A DNA stretch of 64,000 bases from Desulfovibrio fairfieldensis (lineage in GTDB: Bacteria > Desulfobacterota > Desulfovibrionia > Desulfovibrionales > Desulfovibrionaceae): positions 1,516,501-1,580,500 of the forward strand of contig NZ_CP014229.1 in assembly GCF_001553605.1 (NCBI RefSeq), read 5' to 3'. Below are positions 1 through 8,331 of the stretch, one piece after another. The position numbers and the translations under genes are program-made. The first letter of the stretch is position 1. Every line of letters begins with the position of its first letter. The notes beneath the pieces are model-generated. The model saw only the letters and a program-made list of their open reading frames with translations. It was not told where the DNA came from and searched no databases.

Positions 1-2
1 AG

Positions 3-647
3 GACAAGCGTGACCTGGAGCAGATCAAGGCCGCCCTGCCCGAAGTGCTGGTCCGCCACGACAAAGACGGCGACAGCCATTACGAACTGGCCTCGGCCCT
101 GATCAAATCCATTCGCGGCAGCGATGTGGACGCGGCTCTCTATTATTTGGCCTGCCTGCTGGAAGGCGGCGAAGACCCCCGTTTCGTCTGCCGCCGCCTG
201 ATTCTTTCCGCCTCCGAGGACGTGGGGCTGGCCGACCCCGGCGCTCTGCCCCTGGCTGTGGCCTGCCAGCAGGCCGTGGAGTTCGTGGGCATGCCGGAAG
301 GTTTCATCCCCCTCGCCGAAACCGTGGTCTATCTGGCCCTGGCCCGAAAAAGCAACGCCTCCTATGCGGCCTACCTCAATGCCGCGCGCGAGGTGAAGCT
401 CAACGGCGCACGGCCCGTACCCCTGCATCTGCGCAATCCTTCCACACAAATGCAGAAGGAATGGGGCTACGGCAAGGAATACAAATATCCCCACAATTAC
501 CCCGATTCCTGGGTGGAACAGCCCTATCTGCCGCCCGAACTGGAGGGCAGGCGCTTTTACCAGCCGCGCGACAACGGCGAGGAGCCGCGCCTTTCCCAGT
601 GGTGGCGCAAAATCCATAAAATCAAAAAGACGGATGAGCAGTCATGA
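3..647 (+). CDS. rarA: RarA/MgsA family replication-associated AAA+ ATPase, C-terminal part
   Basis: This is the C-terminal part of a clamp-loader-like AAA+ ATPase that acts at stalled replication forks. The frame is open from the window edge (codons from base 3), so the ATPase core and true start lie upstream. What is visible is the family's C-terminal tetramerisation region: an H-Y-E-L-A-S-A-L-I-K-S-I-R-G-S-D segment near base 80, then D-A-A-L-Y-Y-L, and the late P-x-H-L-R-N segment near base 420. The GTG at base 45 is internal and not a credible start. The stop codon overlaps the next gene's ATG (ATGA at 644-647), which suggests translational coupling. The family assignment is secure; the missing N-terminus is not assessed. 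Confidence 0.9.
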   Translation, partial: DKRDLEQIKAALPEVLVRHDKDGDSHYELASALIKSIRGSDVDAALYYLACLLEGGEDPRFVCRRLILSASEDVGLADPGALPLAVACQQAVEFVGMPEGFIPLAETVVYLALARKSNASYAAYLNAAREVKLNGARPVPLHLRNPSTQMQKEWGYGKEYKYPHNYPDSWVEQPYLPPELEGRRFYQPRDNGEEPRLSQWWRKIHKIKKTDEQS

Positions 648-1471
648 TCCCCCAGCATGTTGACGGCGTTTTTCTTAAAAAATTCCTCACCGGCGACGTT
701 TACCGCAGCCCGGAAGTCCGGGCGGGCGCGTTCAGCCGCCTGCTGCCCTCGCTCTCCTTTTACAGCCGCCTTTTTCTGGGGCCCGTTCGCTGGCTCTGCC
801 GCCGGGCCTCTCAAGGCAGATGCGACGACGCTGCCTGGGTTTATGCCAGTATCTGGACGGCGGATCTCATGGAACGCATGGGCTGCCCCATTGAGGTGGA
901 AGGCATGGACGCCATCAATGCCGTGGACGGCCCCTGCCTCTTTGTGGCCAACCACATGAGCACTCTGGAAACGTTCATGCTGCCGGGCATGATTCGCCCA
1001 AGACGCCCCGTGACCTTTGTGGTTAAGAAAAGCCTGACCACCATGCCCTTTTTCGGCGCGGTAATGCGCTCGCGCGACCCCATCGTGGTAGGCCGGGTTA
1101 ACCCCCGCGAGGATCTTTCGGCCGTACTGAACGGCGGCGTGGAACGTCTCAAAAAAGGCGTTTCCATCATTGTTTTTCCGCAGAGTACGCGATCCAGCGT
1201 CTTTGACGAGCGGCACTTCAACAGCATCGGCGTCAAGCTGGCCCGGAGGGCCGGGGTGCCCATCGTGCCGCTGGCGCTCAAGACGGACGCCTGGGGCCAG
1301 GGTAAAAAAATCAAGGAGCTGGGACCGGTCAAGGCGGGCATGACTGTACGCTACCGTTTTGCCAGACCCATATGCGTCCAGGGCCAGGGCAAGGAAGAAC
1401 ACACTGCCATCTGCAACTATATTTCCAGCACCCTGGCCGTCTGGCAGGAACGGGACGGCATCAACCGCTGA
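644..1471 (+). CDS. PlsC-like 1-acyl-glycerol-3-phosphate acyltransferase
   Basis: This is a probable lysophospholipid acyltransferase that adds the second acyl chain during phosphatidic acid synthesis at the inner membrane. The 275-residue length is usual for the family. Motif I reads N-H-M-S-T-L-E at residues 103-109, so the canonical H(x4)D is H104(x4)E109, a conservative change of a catalytic-motif residue. The later F-P-Q-S-T-R-S segment (about residue 180) corresponds to the glycerol-phosphate-binding motif, usually F-P-E-G-T-R-S. The ATG overlaps the rarA stop by four bases, so the two genes are probably co-transcribed. Substrate specificity cannot be read from the sequence. Confidence 0.85.
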   Translation: MIPQHVDGVFLKKFLTGDVYRSPEVRAGAFSRLLPSLSFYSRLFLGPVRWLCRRASQGRCDDAAWVYASIWTADLMERMGCPIEVEGMDAINAVDGPCLFVANHMSTLETFMLPGMIRPRRPVTFVVKKSLTTMPFFGAVMRSRDPIVVGRVNPREDLSAVLNGGVERLKKGVSIIVFPQSTRSSVFDERHFNSIGVKLARRAGVPIVPLALKTDAWGQGKKIKELGPVKAGMTVRYRFARPICVQGQGKEEHTAICNYISSTLAVWQERDGINR

Positions 1472-1616
1472 CCTGTCGACCCGGCCCCGGCTGAAAAATT
1501 CTCCGTGGCCGCAGCCTGACAGGCGTGCGGCACCCGCCCTGCACGGCAAGTGCGGCATATGCAATGAAAACGCAGAGCCGAGCGGAGAACGCTGAGACTG
1601 AGCCGGAGGTTTCAGA

Positions 1617-1656
1617 AATAAAAAATGGAAAAGGGCTTGCGTGGACACGCAAGCCC
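1617..1656 (-). terminator. Rho-independent terminator of the tRNA-Pro transcript
   Basis: A 10-bp perfect stem (1633-1642 with 1647-1656, loop GGAC) lies just downstream of the tRNA on the minus strand. It is followed on that strand by a T-rich tract (TTTTCCATTTTTT). Confidence 0.8.
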
Positions 1657-1665
1657 TGAGTTTCC

Positions 1666-1743
1666 TGGTCGGGATGGCGCGATTTGAACGCGCGGCCTCA
1701 GCGTCCCGAACGCTGCGCTCTAGCCAAGCTGAGCCACATCCCG
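1666..1743 (-). tRNA. tRNA-Pro (anticodon CGG)
   Basis: On the minus strand, acceptor arm CGGGATG (1743-1737) pairs with CATCCCG (1676-1670). The anticodon arm is CAGCG-TTCGGGA-CGCTG, giving anticodon CGG, which reads proline codon CCG. The T arm contains GTTCAAATC. The 3' CCA is encoded (1668-1666). Length is 78 nt including CCA. A terminator hairpin follows immediately, so this looks like a single-gene transcript. Confidence 0.93.
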
Positions 1744-1878
1744 TTAAGAAAGGCACTTTACGCCGGACGAATACATTTGGCAAGGCTTTTTTTTGTTTGT
1801 CAAATCAACCCTCCTGGCGTAACATGGCCGATGTATTCTCGGAACGCGGGAAAACTTCATTCCGGAGCGAGCGTTTTT

Positions 1879-2946
1879 ATGATCCGTGTCCTTGTTGTGG
1901 ATGATTCAACTTTCATGCGCCATGCCCTGGTTTCCCTCTTGGAGCAGGATCCGGAAATCAAAGTGGCCGGTACGGCACGCGACGGCCAGGAGGCTCTGCA
2001 GAAAGCCGGAGAGCTGGACGCCGACGTCATGACTCTGGATGTGGAAATGCCGCGTCTTGACGGCCTGGCGACCCTTCAGGAACTTATGAAAACGCACCCC
2101 ATGCCGGTGCTGATGGTCAGTTCGCTCACGGAAAGCGGCGCTGAAAGCACCTTGAAAGCCATGGAATACGGGGCTCTGGATTTTATTCTCAAAACCATGA
2201 GCAACGACCGCGATTGTTTCGGGGACGAGTTGCGTCGCAAGGTCAAGGCGATTGCCCGTAAAAAAACCATCGTCAAGCTGAAATACCGCCGCATCAACCA
2301 TATCGTGCAACCTCTTGCCCATCGCAGCCAACCTTCGCAACCCGCGGACTATGTCCAGACGCCCTGCCACGGACCGCGCGATCTGGTGGTCATCGGCGTT
2401 TCCACGGGCGGACCGCCGGTCGTGCAGAAAGTTCTTTCCGCCCTGCCCGCTGATCTTCCGGCCTGCATCCTCATCGCCCAGCATATGCCGGCCACCTTTA
2501 CCGGTCCTTTTGCCAAGCGCCTGGACAGCGTATGCAACATCTCGGTTTCCGAGGCGGTCAACGGCGACAAATTTAAAAACGGCCACGCCTATGTCTGCCC
2601 GGGCGGCAAGCATATCGGCGTGCGCATGCGCGGCCCCCTGCCCGAAGTGGCCGTGACCGATGAGCCGCGCGACGCGCTGTACAAGCCCACAGTCAACGTG
2701 CTCATGGAAACGGCGGGGCGCTGTCTTGGGCGCCGTACCATGGGGGTCATGCTCACGGGCATGGGTTCCGACGGCTGCGAAGGGGCCCGTATTCTCAAGG
2801 AAAAGGGTGGCTGCCTCATTGCCCAGAATGAGGCATCCTGCGTGGTCTACGGCATGCCCAAGGCCGTGGTGGACGCCAGACTCGCCAATCTGATTCTGGA
2901 TGCCGACGATATAGCTCAAGCCATTATCTCTACGGTCAAAGGCTGA
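1879..2946 (+). CDS. cheB: CheB chemotaxis protein-glutamate methylesterase
   Basis: This enzyme demethylates or deamidates chemoreceptor glutamates in adaptation. The N-terminal receiver domain has D8, D9 and the phospho-acceptor D54. The C-terminal methylesterase domain carries the family triad: S175 in G-V-S-T-G-G, H202 in A-Q-H-M-P, and D298 in T-G-M-G-S-D-G. The 355 residues are typical. The start is ATG 1879 (M-I-R-V-L-V-V-D-D), because the frame open further upstream runs back through the tRNA. The ribosome-binding site is weak. It is the first gene of a seven-gene chemotaxis cluster. Confidence 0.95.
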   Translation: MIRVLVVDDSTFMRHALVSLLEQDPEIKVAGTARDGQEALQKAGELDADVMTLDVEMPRLDGLATLQELMKTHPMPVLMVSSLTESGAESTLKAMEYGALDFILKTMSNDRDCFGDELRRKVKAIARKKTIVKLKYRRINHIVQPLAHRSQPSQPADYVQTPCHGPRDLVVIGVSTGGPPVVQKVLSALPADLPACILIAQHMPATFTGPFAKRLDSVCNISVSEAVNGDKFKNGHAYVCPGGKHIGVRMRGPLPEVAVTDEPRDALYKPTVNVLMETAGRCLGRRTMGVMLTGMGSDGCEGARILKEKGGCLIAQNEASCVVYGMPKAVVDARLANLILDADDIAQAIISTVKG

Positions 2947-2972
2947 CCCGTATTTCATCAGGATACCCCACT

Positions 2973-4910
2973 ATGAGCATGGAAAATTCGCAATACAGCG
3001 CGGCGCAGGTTCTCGAAGCCCTTCGATCCGGTGACAACGACAACGCCCGCAGCGCGGCTTTCAGCGCGGGCGATATGGGCATGGAAGAGGCTGTGCCCCT
3101 GCTCTGCGAACGAATCAAAAGCGAAAACATCGGCGTGCAGGAAGCCGCGGAATACGGCCTGCGCAAAATACGCGGGCCGCAAGCCATTGAGGCTTTGCTG
3201 CCTTTGCTGCGTAGCGACGAAGCGCCGGTGCGCAATGTAGCCATGGACATCCTGCGGGAAATCGGGGTGGACAGTATTGAAAGCATGCAGCCCTACCTCC
3301 GCGACGACGATCCCGACCTGCGCATCTTCATCGCCGATATTCTAGGTTATTGCCGCAGCCACCAGTCCGCGCTGCTGCTCGGCGACGCGCTGCTCAAGGA
3401 TCCGGAAGTCAATGTGCGCTACCAGGCGGCCGTCAGTCTGGGCAACCTGGCCTTCCCCGAGTCCGTGGGCGACCTCTGCCAGGCCATGCACGATGAGGAA
3501 TGGGTGCAGTTTGCCGTGGTGGAGGCCCTGGCCAAAATCAAGGATCCGTCAGCCATCAACGCTCTGGTGCAACTGCTGCCGCAATCTTCCATGCTGGTCA
3601 GCTCGGCCATCATTGACGCGTTGGGCGGTCTGGGCGACATCAAAACCATCCCTCTGCTGTTTAATTCTCTGGAAAACGTCAGCGTGATTCTGCGCCACAA
3701 GATCGTCAAGGCCATTGTCCAGATTCTGAGCGGGCGCTCGCTCTCCCTCCTGGCCGCCAAATCCCAGGAGCGCCTGCGCGCCTACCTCCTGGATGCGCTT
3801 TCCGACAATGACGAGGATATTCAGATGGCCGCCCTGCAGGGCCTCAGCGCCATCGGCAAGGAAGAGGCCAGCAGCGCCATCCTCGACTTGGCATCCGAGC
3901 TGGACCCGGAACGTAAGGCCGAGCTGTATGAGGCCGCCATCAGGGCCCTGGCTTCCATCGGCTACAACGATATTGTGCGCGACGCCTTGCGTAGCGCGGA
4001 CGAAAATCGGATCATGATCGCCATGGAAGCCTGCCAGCTCATGGACGACCACCGCCCGGTGGAGGAAATCAAGAACCTCTTCTGGCGCGTGAGCCGCGAA
4101 CTGCAACGCGCCGCCGTGGCGGAAGTGGCGCAGTTGGGCAGTTGCGACGATATGCCCTTCTTCCTCTCCATCATCGACGAATGCGAAGACGCCGAAGTGC
4201 TTAAAAGCGCGTTGGTCTTTTTCGGCAATCAGCATACCTGTCCGGACGTGGAGGACGTGGTCTTCAGCCAGCTCGAACACCGCTATGTGGACGTGAAGGA
4301 AATGGCCCTGGAGGCTTGCATCAACCTGCACAGTTCCAAGTTGAACGAGCGCTTCAAAGAGCGCTTCCGCAGCGACGATGCCATGCAGCGCATGATGGCC
4401 GTGTATGCTCTGGGGCGTTACAGCGTATCCGAGAACCTTTCGGAAATCACGGAAGCTTTGGAGGACGCGGATCCCGCCATCCGCCGGGTGGCGGTGGAGT
4501 CCTTTCTGAACATGGGCGGCGCGGCGGAGCGCTATCTGCCTCGCCTGCTGCCCCGGTTGTTTGACGAAGACAAAGATGTGCGCGTGGCACTGGTGGATCT
4601 TCTGGGGCAAATCGGCACATCGGCGGTCATGCCGCATCTGGTCACCGCCCTCAGGGATGAGAACGACTGGGTACGTATCCGCGCCATTGAAGCCTTGGGC
4701 GTGAATAAAAATACCGAAGCCGTGCCCACCCTGGCGCAGATGCTGGAACACGCGAGTCCCATGATCGCTTTTAAGATCATTGAAGCGCTGGGCAGGATCG
4801 GCGGCAATGTCGCCTTCAGCGTATTGCTGGGCATGATGGATCACGAAGATCTCGAAATCCAGCATGCGGCGGCTGATGCCGTGGCCGCCATTCAGGCGGA
4901 ACAGGAGTAA
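2973..4910 (+). CDS. HEAT-repeat protein of the chemotaxis operon
   Basis: This 645-residue protein consists almost entirely of roughly 30-residue HEAT/PBS-lyase-type helical repeats from the N-terminus to the end, with recurring patterns such as A-V-P-x-L-x-x-x-L and D-x-D-x-x-V-R-x-x-A. It has no visible catalytic domain, signal peptide or membrane segment. Such solenoids are protein-interaction scaffolds, and the position between cheB and cheR implies a role in assembling or tuning the chemosensory array. The start is ATG 2973 after AGGA; a second ATG lies two codons on. It is 2 nt from cheR, so co-translation is likely. The molecular role is inferred from position only. Confidence 0.8.
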   Translation: MSMENSQYSAAQVLEALRSGDNDNARSAAFSAGDMGMEEAVPLLCERIKSENIGVQEAAEYGLRKIRGPQAIEALLPLLRSDEAPVRNVAMDILREIGVDSIESMQPYLRDDDPDLRIFIADILGYCRSHQSALLLGDALLKDPEVNVRYQAAVSLGNLAFPESVGDLCQAMHDEEWVQFAVVEALAKIKDPSAINALVQLLPQSSMLVSSAIIDALGGLGDIKTIPLLFNSLENVSVILRHKIVKAIVQILSGRSLSLLAAKSQERLRAYLLDALSDNDEDIQMAALQGLSAIGKEEASSAILDLASELDPERKAELYEAAIRALASIGYNDIVRDALRSADENRIMIAMEACQLMDDHRPVEEIKNLFWRVSRELQRAAVAEVAQLGSCDDMPFFLSIIDECEDAEVLKSALVFFGNQHTCPDVEDVVFSQLEHRYVDVKEMALEACINLHSSKLNERFKERFRSDDAMQRMMAVYALGRYSVSENLSEITEALEDADPAIRRVAVESFLNMGGAAERYLPRLLPRLFDEDKDVRVALVDLLGQIGTSAVMPHLVTALRDENDWVRIRAIEALGVNKNTEAVPTLAQMLEHASPMIAFKIIEALGRIGGNVAFSVLLGMMDHEDLEIQHAAADAVAAIQAEQE

Positions 4911-4912
4911 TT

Positions 4913-6310
4913 ATGGCTACCCCTCCCACGCTTTTTCCCAAAACGTCCTTATTCAAAAACGGCGAATCGGACTCCAAGGCAGAGGCCTCCGAGAATAAGC
5001 CCGGCGCTCAAGCCGCCGCCACGGGCGTTGCGGAGCGGCCCACCTCGCTGTACAAGCCCAGACAGCCATCCGCGTTTTCCGGCGCCGGACAAAACCAGCC
5101 CGGATCGGCTTTCAGAACGCCTGCCCCGGCCGCTGACGCACCCGCGAGCTCGCCGTTCAGATCCGCGCAAAGTACACCCGCCGCTCCCCAGACCGGCACG
5201 CGCCCGTTTTCCGCCTTCCGACCCGCCGGTCAGCCGCCTGCGGACGGACAGAGCCAGACGACACCTCCGTTGCGCTCCTTTGCCAAGCCCGCCGCCAGGG
5301 CGGACGGAACAGCGCCGACATCGGCTTTCGGTACGACCAGCGCCGCGCGTCCTTCCCTGCTCCGTCAGCAGACCGCCGAACCCCAGCGCCCGACGCTGCA
5401 GCCCGGTTCGGCCTTCAGGCCACAGGGGCAGACGGTTCCCGCGTTCCGGGCCGCCTCGCCCTTTCGCAAGGATTTGCAGATTTCCGACGAGGAATTCTTG
5501 CTGCTGCGCGATTTCATCTATCTGCAATGTGGCATTTTTATTGCCGAAAACCGCAAATATCTTGTGGAAAACCGGCTCTCCAACCGGATCAAGGAACTGA
5601 ATCTCAAAAGTTACAATGAATATTACAATTTTCTGCGTTTCGACGCCAACCGGCGCAAGGAGCTGAACAAGCTCTTTGAGGTGGTCACCACCAATGAAAC
5701 CAGTTTTTTCCGCAATCCGCCGCAGCTGGAGGTTTTCCAGAAGTCCGTGCTGGCCGAAACCCTGGAGCAATGCAGAAAGTCCGGCCAGAAGAAGTTGAGG
5801 ATCTGGTCCGCCGGATGTTCCACGGGCGAAGAGCCCTACACGCTGGCTATCATCCTGCATGAGGTGCTCAAGAGCGACATCCGCACCTGGGACATCAAGA
5901 TCACGGCCAACGACCTTTCGGATGCCGTGCTCGCCGCGGCCCGGCGCGGCGTGTACAATGAATACGCCCTGCGCACCACGCCCAAGGAAATTGTCTCCAC
6001 CTACTTCGGCAAGGAAGGCAATCTCTACAAGGTGGATCCCATGCTCAAGCGGCTCATCTCCTTCGGGCAGATCAACCTGAGCGACAAGGAACAGCTCCGG
6101 CGGGTGGAGAAATCGCAGATCGTATTCTGCCGCAATGTCATCATTTACTTTGACGACGAAATGAAGCGGAAGGTCATCAATGCCTTTTACGATAATCTGG
6201 AACCCAGCGGCGCGTTGCTCATCGGCCATTCGGAATCGCTGCACAATATCAGCCGCGCGTTCCAGCTTGAGCATCACAAGGGTACAATCGTCTACCGCAA
6301 ACTGGGTTGA
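4913..6310 (+). CDS. cheR: CheR chemotaxis methyltransferase with long disordered N-terminal extension
   Basis: This SAM-dependent enzyme methylates receptor glutamates. The CheR fold occupies about residues 185-465: all-alpha N-domain, then the SAM-binding S-A-G-C-S-T-G-E-E-P-Y-T segment, and the late F-C-R-N-V-x-I-Y-F motif. CheR is usually 270-290 residues; this one is 465 because about 185 residues rich in Pro, Ala, Ser, Gln and Gly precede the enzyme. That stretch repeats a short S-A-F/S-P-F/S-L-Y motif followed by R or K about ten times. Stop-to-start spacing from the HEAT gene is 2 nt. The enzyme call is firm; the role of the extension is unknown. Confidence 0.93.
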   Translation: MATPPTLFPKTSLFKNGESDSKAEASENKPGAQAAATGVAERPTSLYKPRQPSAFSGAGQNQPGSAFRTPAPAADAPASSPFRSAQSTPAAPQTGTRPFSAFRPAGQPPADGQSQTTPPLRSFAKPAARADGTAPTSAFGTTSAARPSLLRQQTAEPQRPTLQPGSAFRPQGQTVPAFRAASPFRKDLQISDEEFLLLRDFIYLQCGIFIAENRKYLVENRLSNRIKELNLKSYNEYYNFLRFDANRRKELNKLFEVVTTNETSFFRNPPQLEVFQKSVLAETLEQCRKSGQKKLRIWSAGCSTGEEPYTLAIILHEVLKSDIRTWDIKITANDLSDAVLAAARRGVYNEYALRTTPKEIVSTYFGKEGNLYKVDPMLKRLISFGQINLSDKEQLRRVEKSQIVFCRNVIIYFDDEMKRKVINAFYDNLEPSGALLIGHSESLHNISRAFQLEHHKGTIVYRKLG

Positions 6311-6322
6311 TGCCATGCCGTC

Positions 6323-7099
6323 ATGGGCGCGAAAATTCTGGCCATAGCCAATCAGAAAGGCGGGGTGGGCAAAACCACCACATCCTTGACGCTGGGCAGC
6401 GCGCTGGCACGCCGCGGTAAAAAGATCCTGCTACTGGATCTTGACCCGCATGCCTGCGCTACGCTGCACGCCAAGATTTATCCGGAGGAACTGCGCACCA
6501 GCCTGTATGATATTTTTCTGGCGCGGGACGGCGCCTGGCCTGAAATCTGGCCGGAGCTCATCCGCCCGGCGGTCTTGCAGGGGATGGATATCGCGCCGGG
6601 AAGCATCCGTCTTTCGGAGCTGGAAGTGGATTTCCGGGAGCGCAGCGCCAAGGGCAGCGTACTGGCCCGCAGCTTATGCAGCCTCACGGACGGCTATGAC
6701 TTTGTGGTGCTGGATTGTCCGCCGCATGTGGGCATTTTGCTGGTCAACGCCCTGGTGGCGGCCGACCTGCTGATTATCCCCATTCAGACGGATTTTCTGG
6801 CTCTGCACGGCCTTAAATTACTGTTTGACACATTGCACACGTTGAACAAGGTGCTGCCGACTCCCGTCCGTTATCGGGCGGTGCCCACCATGTATGATAA
6901 AAGGGCCAAGGCCTGCACCAGAGTGCTGGAATTGATGCGGCGCAAAATGGGACATGCCCTCTTCACAACAATCATCGGCGTGGACACGCATTTTCGCGAA
7001 GCCAGCGCCTTGGGCTGCACTATTTACGATATTAACGCGCAATCCAGGGGCGCGCTGAGTTATGACGCCCTGGCTGAGGAAGTGCTCGGTTTATGGTAA
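6323..7099 (+). CDS. ParA/MinD-like ATPase of the chemotaxis cluster
   Basis: This is a 258-residue cytoplasmic P-loop ATPase. The deviant Walker A K-G-G-V-G-K-T-T lies at about residues 13-20, a D-L-D-P segment follows at about 40, and V-V-L-D-C-P-P marks Walker B. ParA-like proteins inside chemotaxis operons (ParC type) place and segregate chemosensory arrays at the cell pole. No parB or centromere-like site is adjacent, which fits array positioning better than DNA partition. The ATG lies 12 nt after the cheR stop, and the 3' end overlaps cheW by 7 nt. Confidence 0.88.
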   Translation: MGAKILAIANQKGGVGKTTTSLTLGSALARRGKKILLLDLDPHACATLHAKIYPEELRTSLYDIFLARDGAWPEIWPELIRPAVLQGMDIAPGSIRLSELEVDFRERSAKGSVLARSLCSLTDGYDFVVLDCPPHVGILLVNALVAADLLIIPIQTDFLALHGLKLLFDTLHTLNKVLPTPVRYRAVPTMYDKRAKACTRVLELMRRKMGHALFTTIIGVDTHFREASALGCTIYDINAQSRGALSYDALAEEVLGLW

Positions 7100-7758
7100 A
7101 GACGCCGGAAGAATATTTTTCCGACCAGTGCTTTGAGGCACTGGATTCTCGTTGCACGCACGACGGGTTGAGCGACGCTGAGCAGGCTTTCGTCCAGAAG
7201 TATCTCGGCAATGACGCTCTGGCCGGTCTGCCCGTGTTGGAACCGGACGCGGCGTTGCCGGTCGCCAGAGAGACAGCGGCGACGACGCAACAGCTTTCAC
7301 TGAAGCAAAGGTTGCGGAACGAAGCCCGCGTTCAGATGGTTTCATTTTTTGTGCGGGAGCAGACCTTTCTGTTGCCCGTGACGGCCATTCAGGAAGTATT
7401 GCGGCATATGCCACTGGTCAGGCTGCCCTTGGCCCCGCAGTTTGTGGCCGGGGTCGTTAACTTGCGCGGGCGCGTAACCCCCCTGCTCCATTTGGACGCC
7501 CTGCTCACCCTGGAGCGGGACTATCGCTACACGCCGCAGAGTTTCATCATTGTCTGCACCGCTGAACAAATGCAACTAGGTCTGATTATCGACAAAGTGC
7601 AAACTATGCATACTGTTGAACAAGATAAAATAACCTGGAATGCAGAAGTTCAGCTGGGCACCAGTGCAGATTTTTTATGCGGGATAGCCGATATAAATGA
7701 TCATGTATGCGGCATTCTTGCTCCTGACATGATTGTGCAAAAACTTCTTGCAACCTGA
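7093..7758 (+). CDS. cheW: CheW-like coupling protein with N-terminal extension
   Basis: CheW-domain proteins bridge receptors and the CheA kinase. The CheW domain spans about residues 85-221 and shows the typical V-S-F-F-V-x-x-x-x-F-L-L-P-V start and the V-V-N-L-R-G-R-V-T-P segment. About 80 residues precede it that are not part of the fold; an ordinary CheW is 150-170 residues. The gene overlaps the parA-like stop by 7 nt. With a ParA partner next door, this could be a ParP-like adaptor linking the ATPase to the array instead of, or in addition to, a simple CheW. Confidence 0.88.
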   Translation: MVKTPEEYFSDQCFEALDSRCTHDGLSDAEQAFVQKYLGNDALAGLPVLEPDAALPVARETAATTQQLSLKQRLRNEARVQMVSFFVREQTFLLPVTAIQEVLRHMPLVRLPLAPQFVAGVVNLRGRVTPLLHLDALLTLERDYRYTPQSFIIVCTAEQMQLGLIIDKVQTMHTVEQDKITWNAEVQLGTSADFLCGIADINDHVCGILAPDMIVQKLLAT

Positions 7759-7893
7759 TATGCCGTGTTTTTGCATCATTACAAATAATTTTTTCAGAAA
7801 GACCTGCTTGCAAAAGTGACAAAGACTGACTAACGTGTCCAGATATATTCCGGAATCCATGACAGTCCCACATATGACGGACAGGAACGAATT

Positions 7894-8262
7894 ATGCCTA
7901 AACACATTATGGTCGTTGATGACTCCAAGACCATCCGCAATCTAGTGGCTTTTGTGCTCAAGTCCGAAGGCTTCAAAGTCAGTACCGCCGAAGACGGGCT
8001 GGACGCCATTGAAAAACTGTACAGCCTTGAGCCGGTGGATTTGATCGTCTCAGACGTCAATATGCCGCGTATGGACGGTTTCACCTTCATCAAGACCATT
8101 CGCACGCAGGACGCCTATAAGGATATCCCCATCATCGTGCTTTCCACCGAAGGCCAGGAACAGGACATCCAGACCGGCATGAGCCTGGGAGCCAACCTGT
8201 ACATGGTCAAACCCGCCCAGCCGGAAAAAATGGTCCGGAACATAAAGATGCTTCTTGGCTAG
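7894..8262 (+). CDS. cheY: CheY single-domain response regulator
   Basis: This 122-residue receiver domain has acidic-pocket D9 and D10, phospho-acceptor D54 in V-S-D-V-N-M-P, and a switch Lys in M-V-K-P. It is phosphorylated by CheA and, in the family, binds the flagellar motor switch. There is no output domain. A good AGGAA ribosome-binding site precedes the ATG. An unusually AT-rich 135-nt gap separates it from cheW and could hold a secondary promoter; no convincing -35/-10 pair was found there. Confidence 0.93.
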   Translation: MPKHIMVVDDSKTIRNLVAFVLKSEGFKVSTAEDGLDAIEKLYSLEPVDLIVSDVNMPRMDGFTFIKTIRTQDAYKDIPIIVLSTEGQEQDIQTGMSLGANLYMVKPAQPEKMVRNIKMLLG

Positions 8263-8331
8263 CCGATAAGAAAAGCAGTATGTGCCCCACCTGGAGCACT
8301 TCTGCTCTTTCAGCCAAACGAAGGTATGGGT

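Noticed and set aside
557..1783. 408-codon leftward open frame across the acyltransferase and tRNA
   Set aside because: It runs through a tRNA gene and is antisense to a gene with clear motifs.
1777..1793. Sigma-54 promoter upstream of cheB (TGGCAAGG)
   Set aside because: No GC dinucleotide lies 10 nt after the GG, so the invariant -12 element is missing.
1801..1834. Sigma-28 promoter for the chemotaxis operon (GCCGATGT at 1827)
   Set aside because: The -10-like box is present, but no TAAA-type -35 is found at the required 15-nt spacing.
3549..4865. 438-codon leftward open frame
   Set aside because: Antisense to the HEAT-repeat gene; its periodicity is only the mirror of the repeats.
7759..7893. 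Promoter or riboswitch in the AT-rich gap before cheY
   Set aside because: A TTGCAA box has only a poor -10 partner (TAACGT), and no conserved riboswitch fold was recognised.
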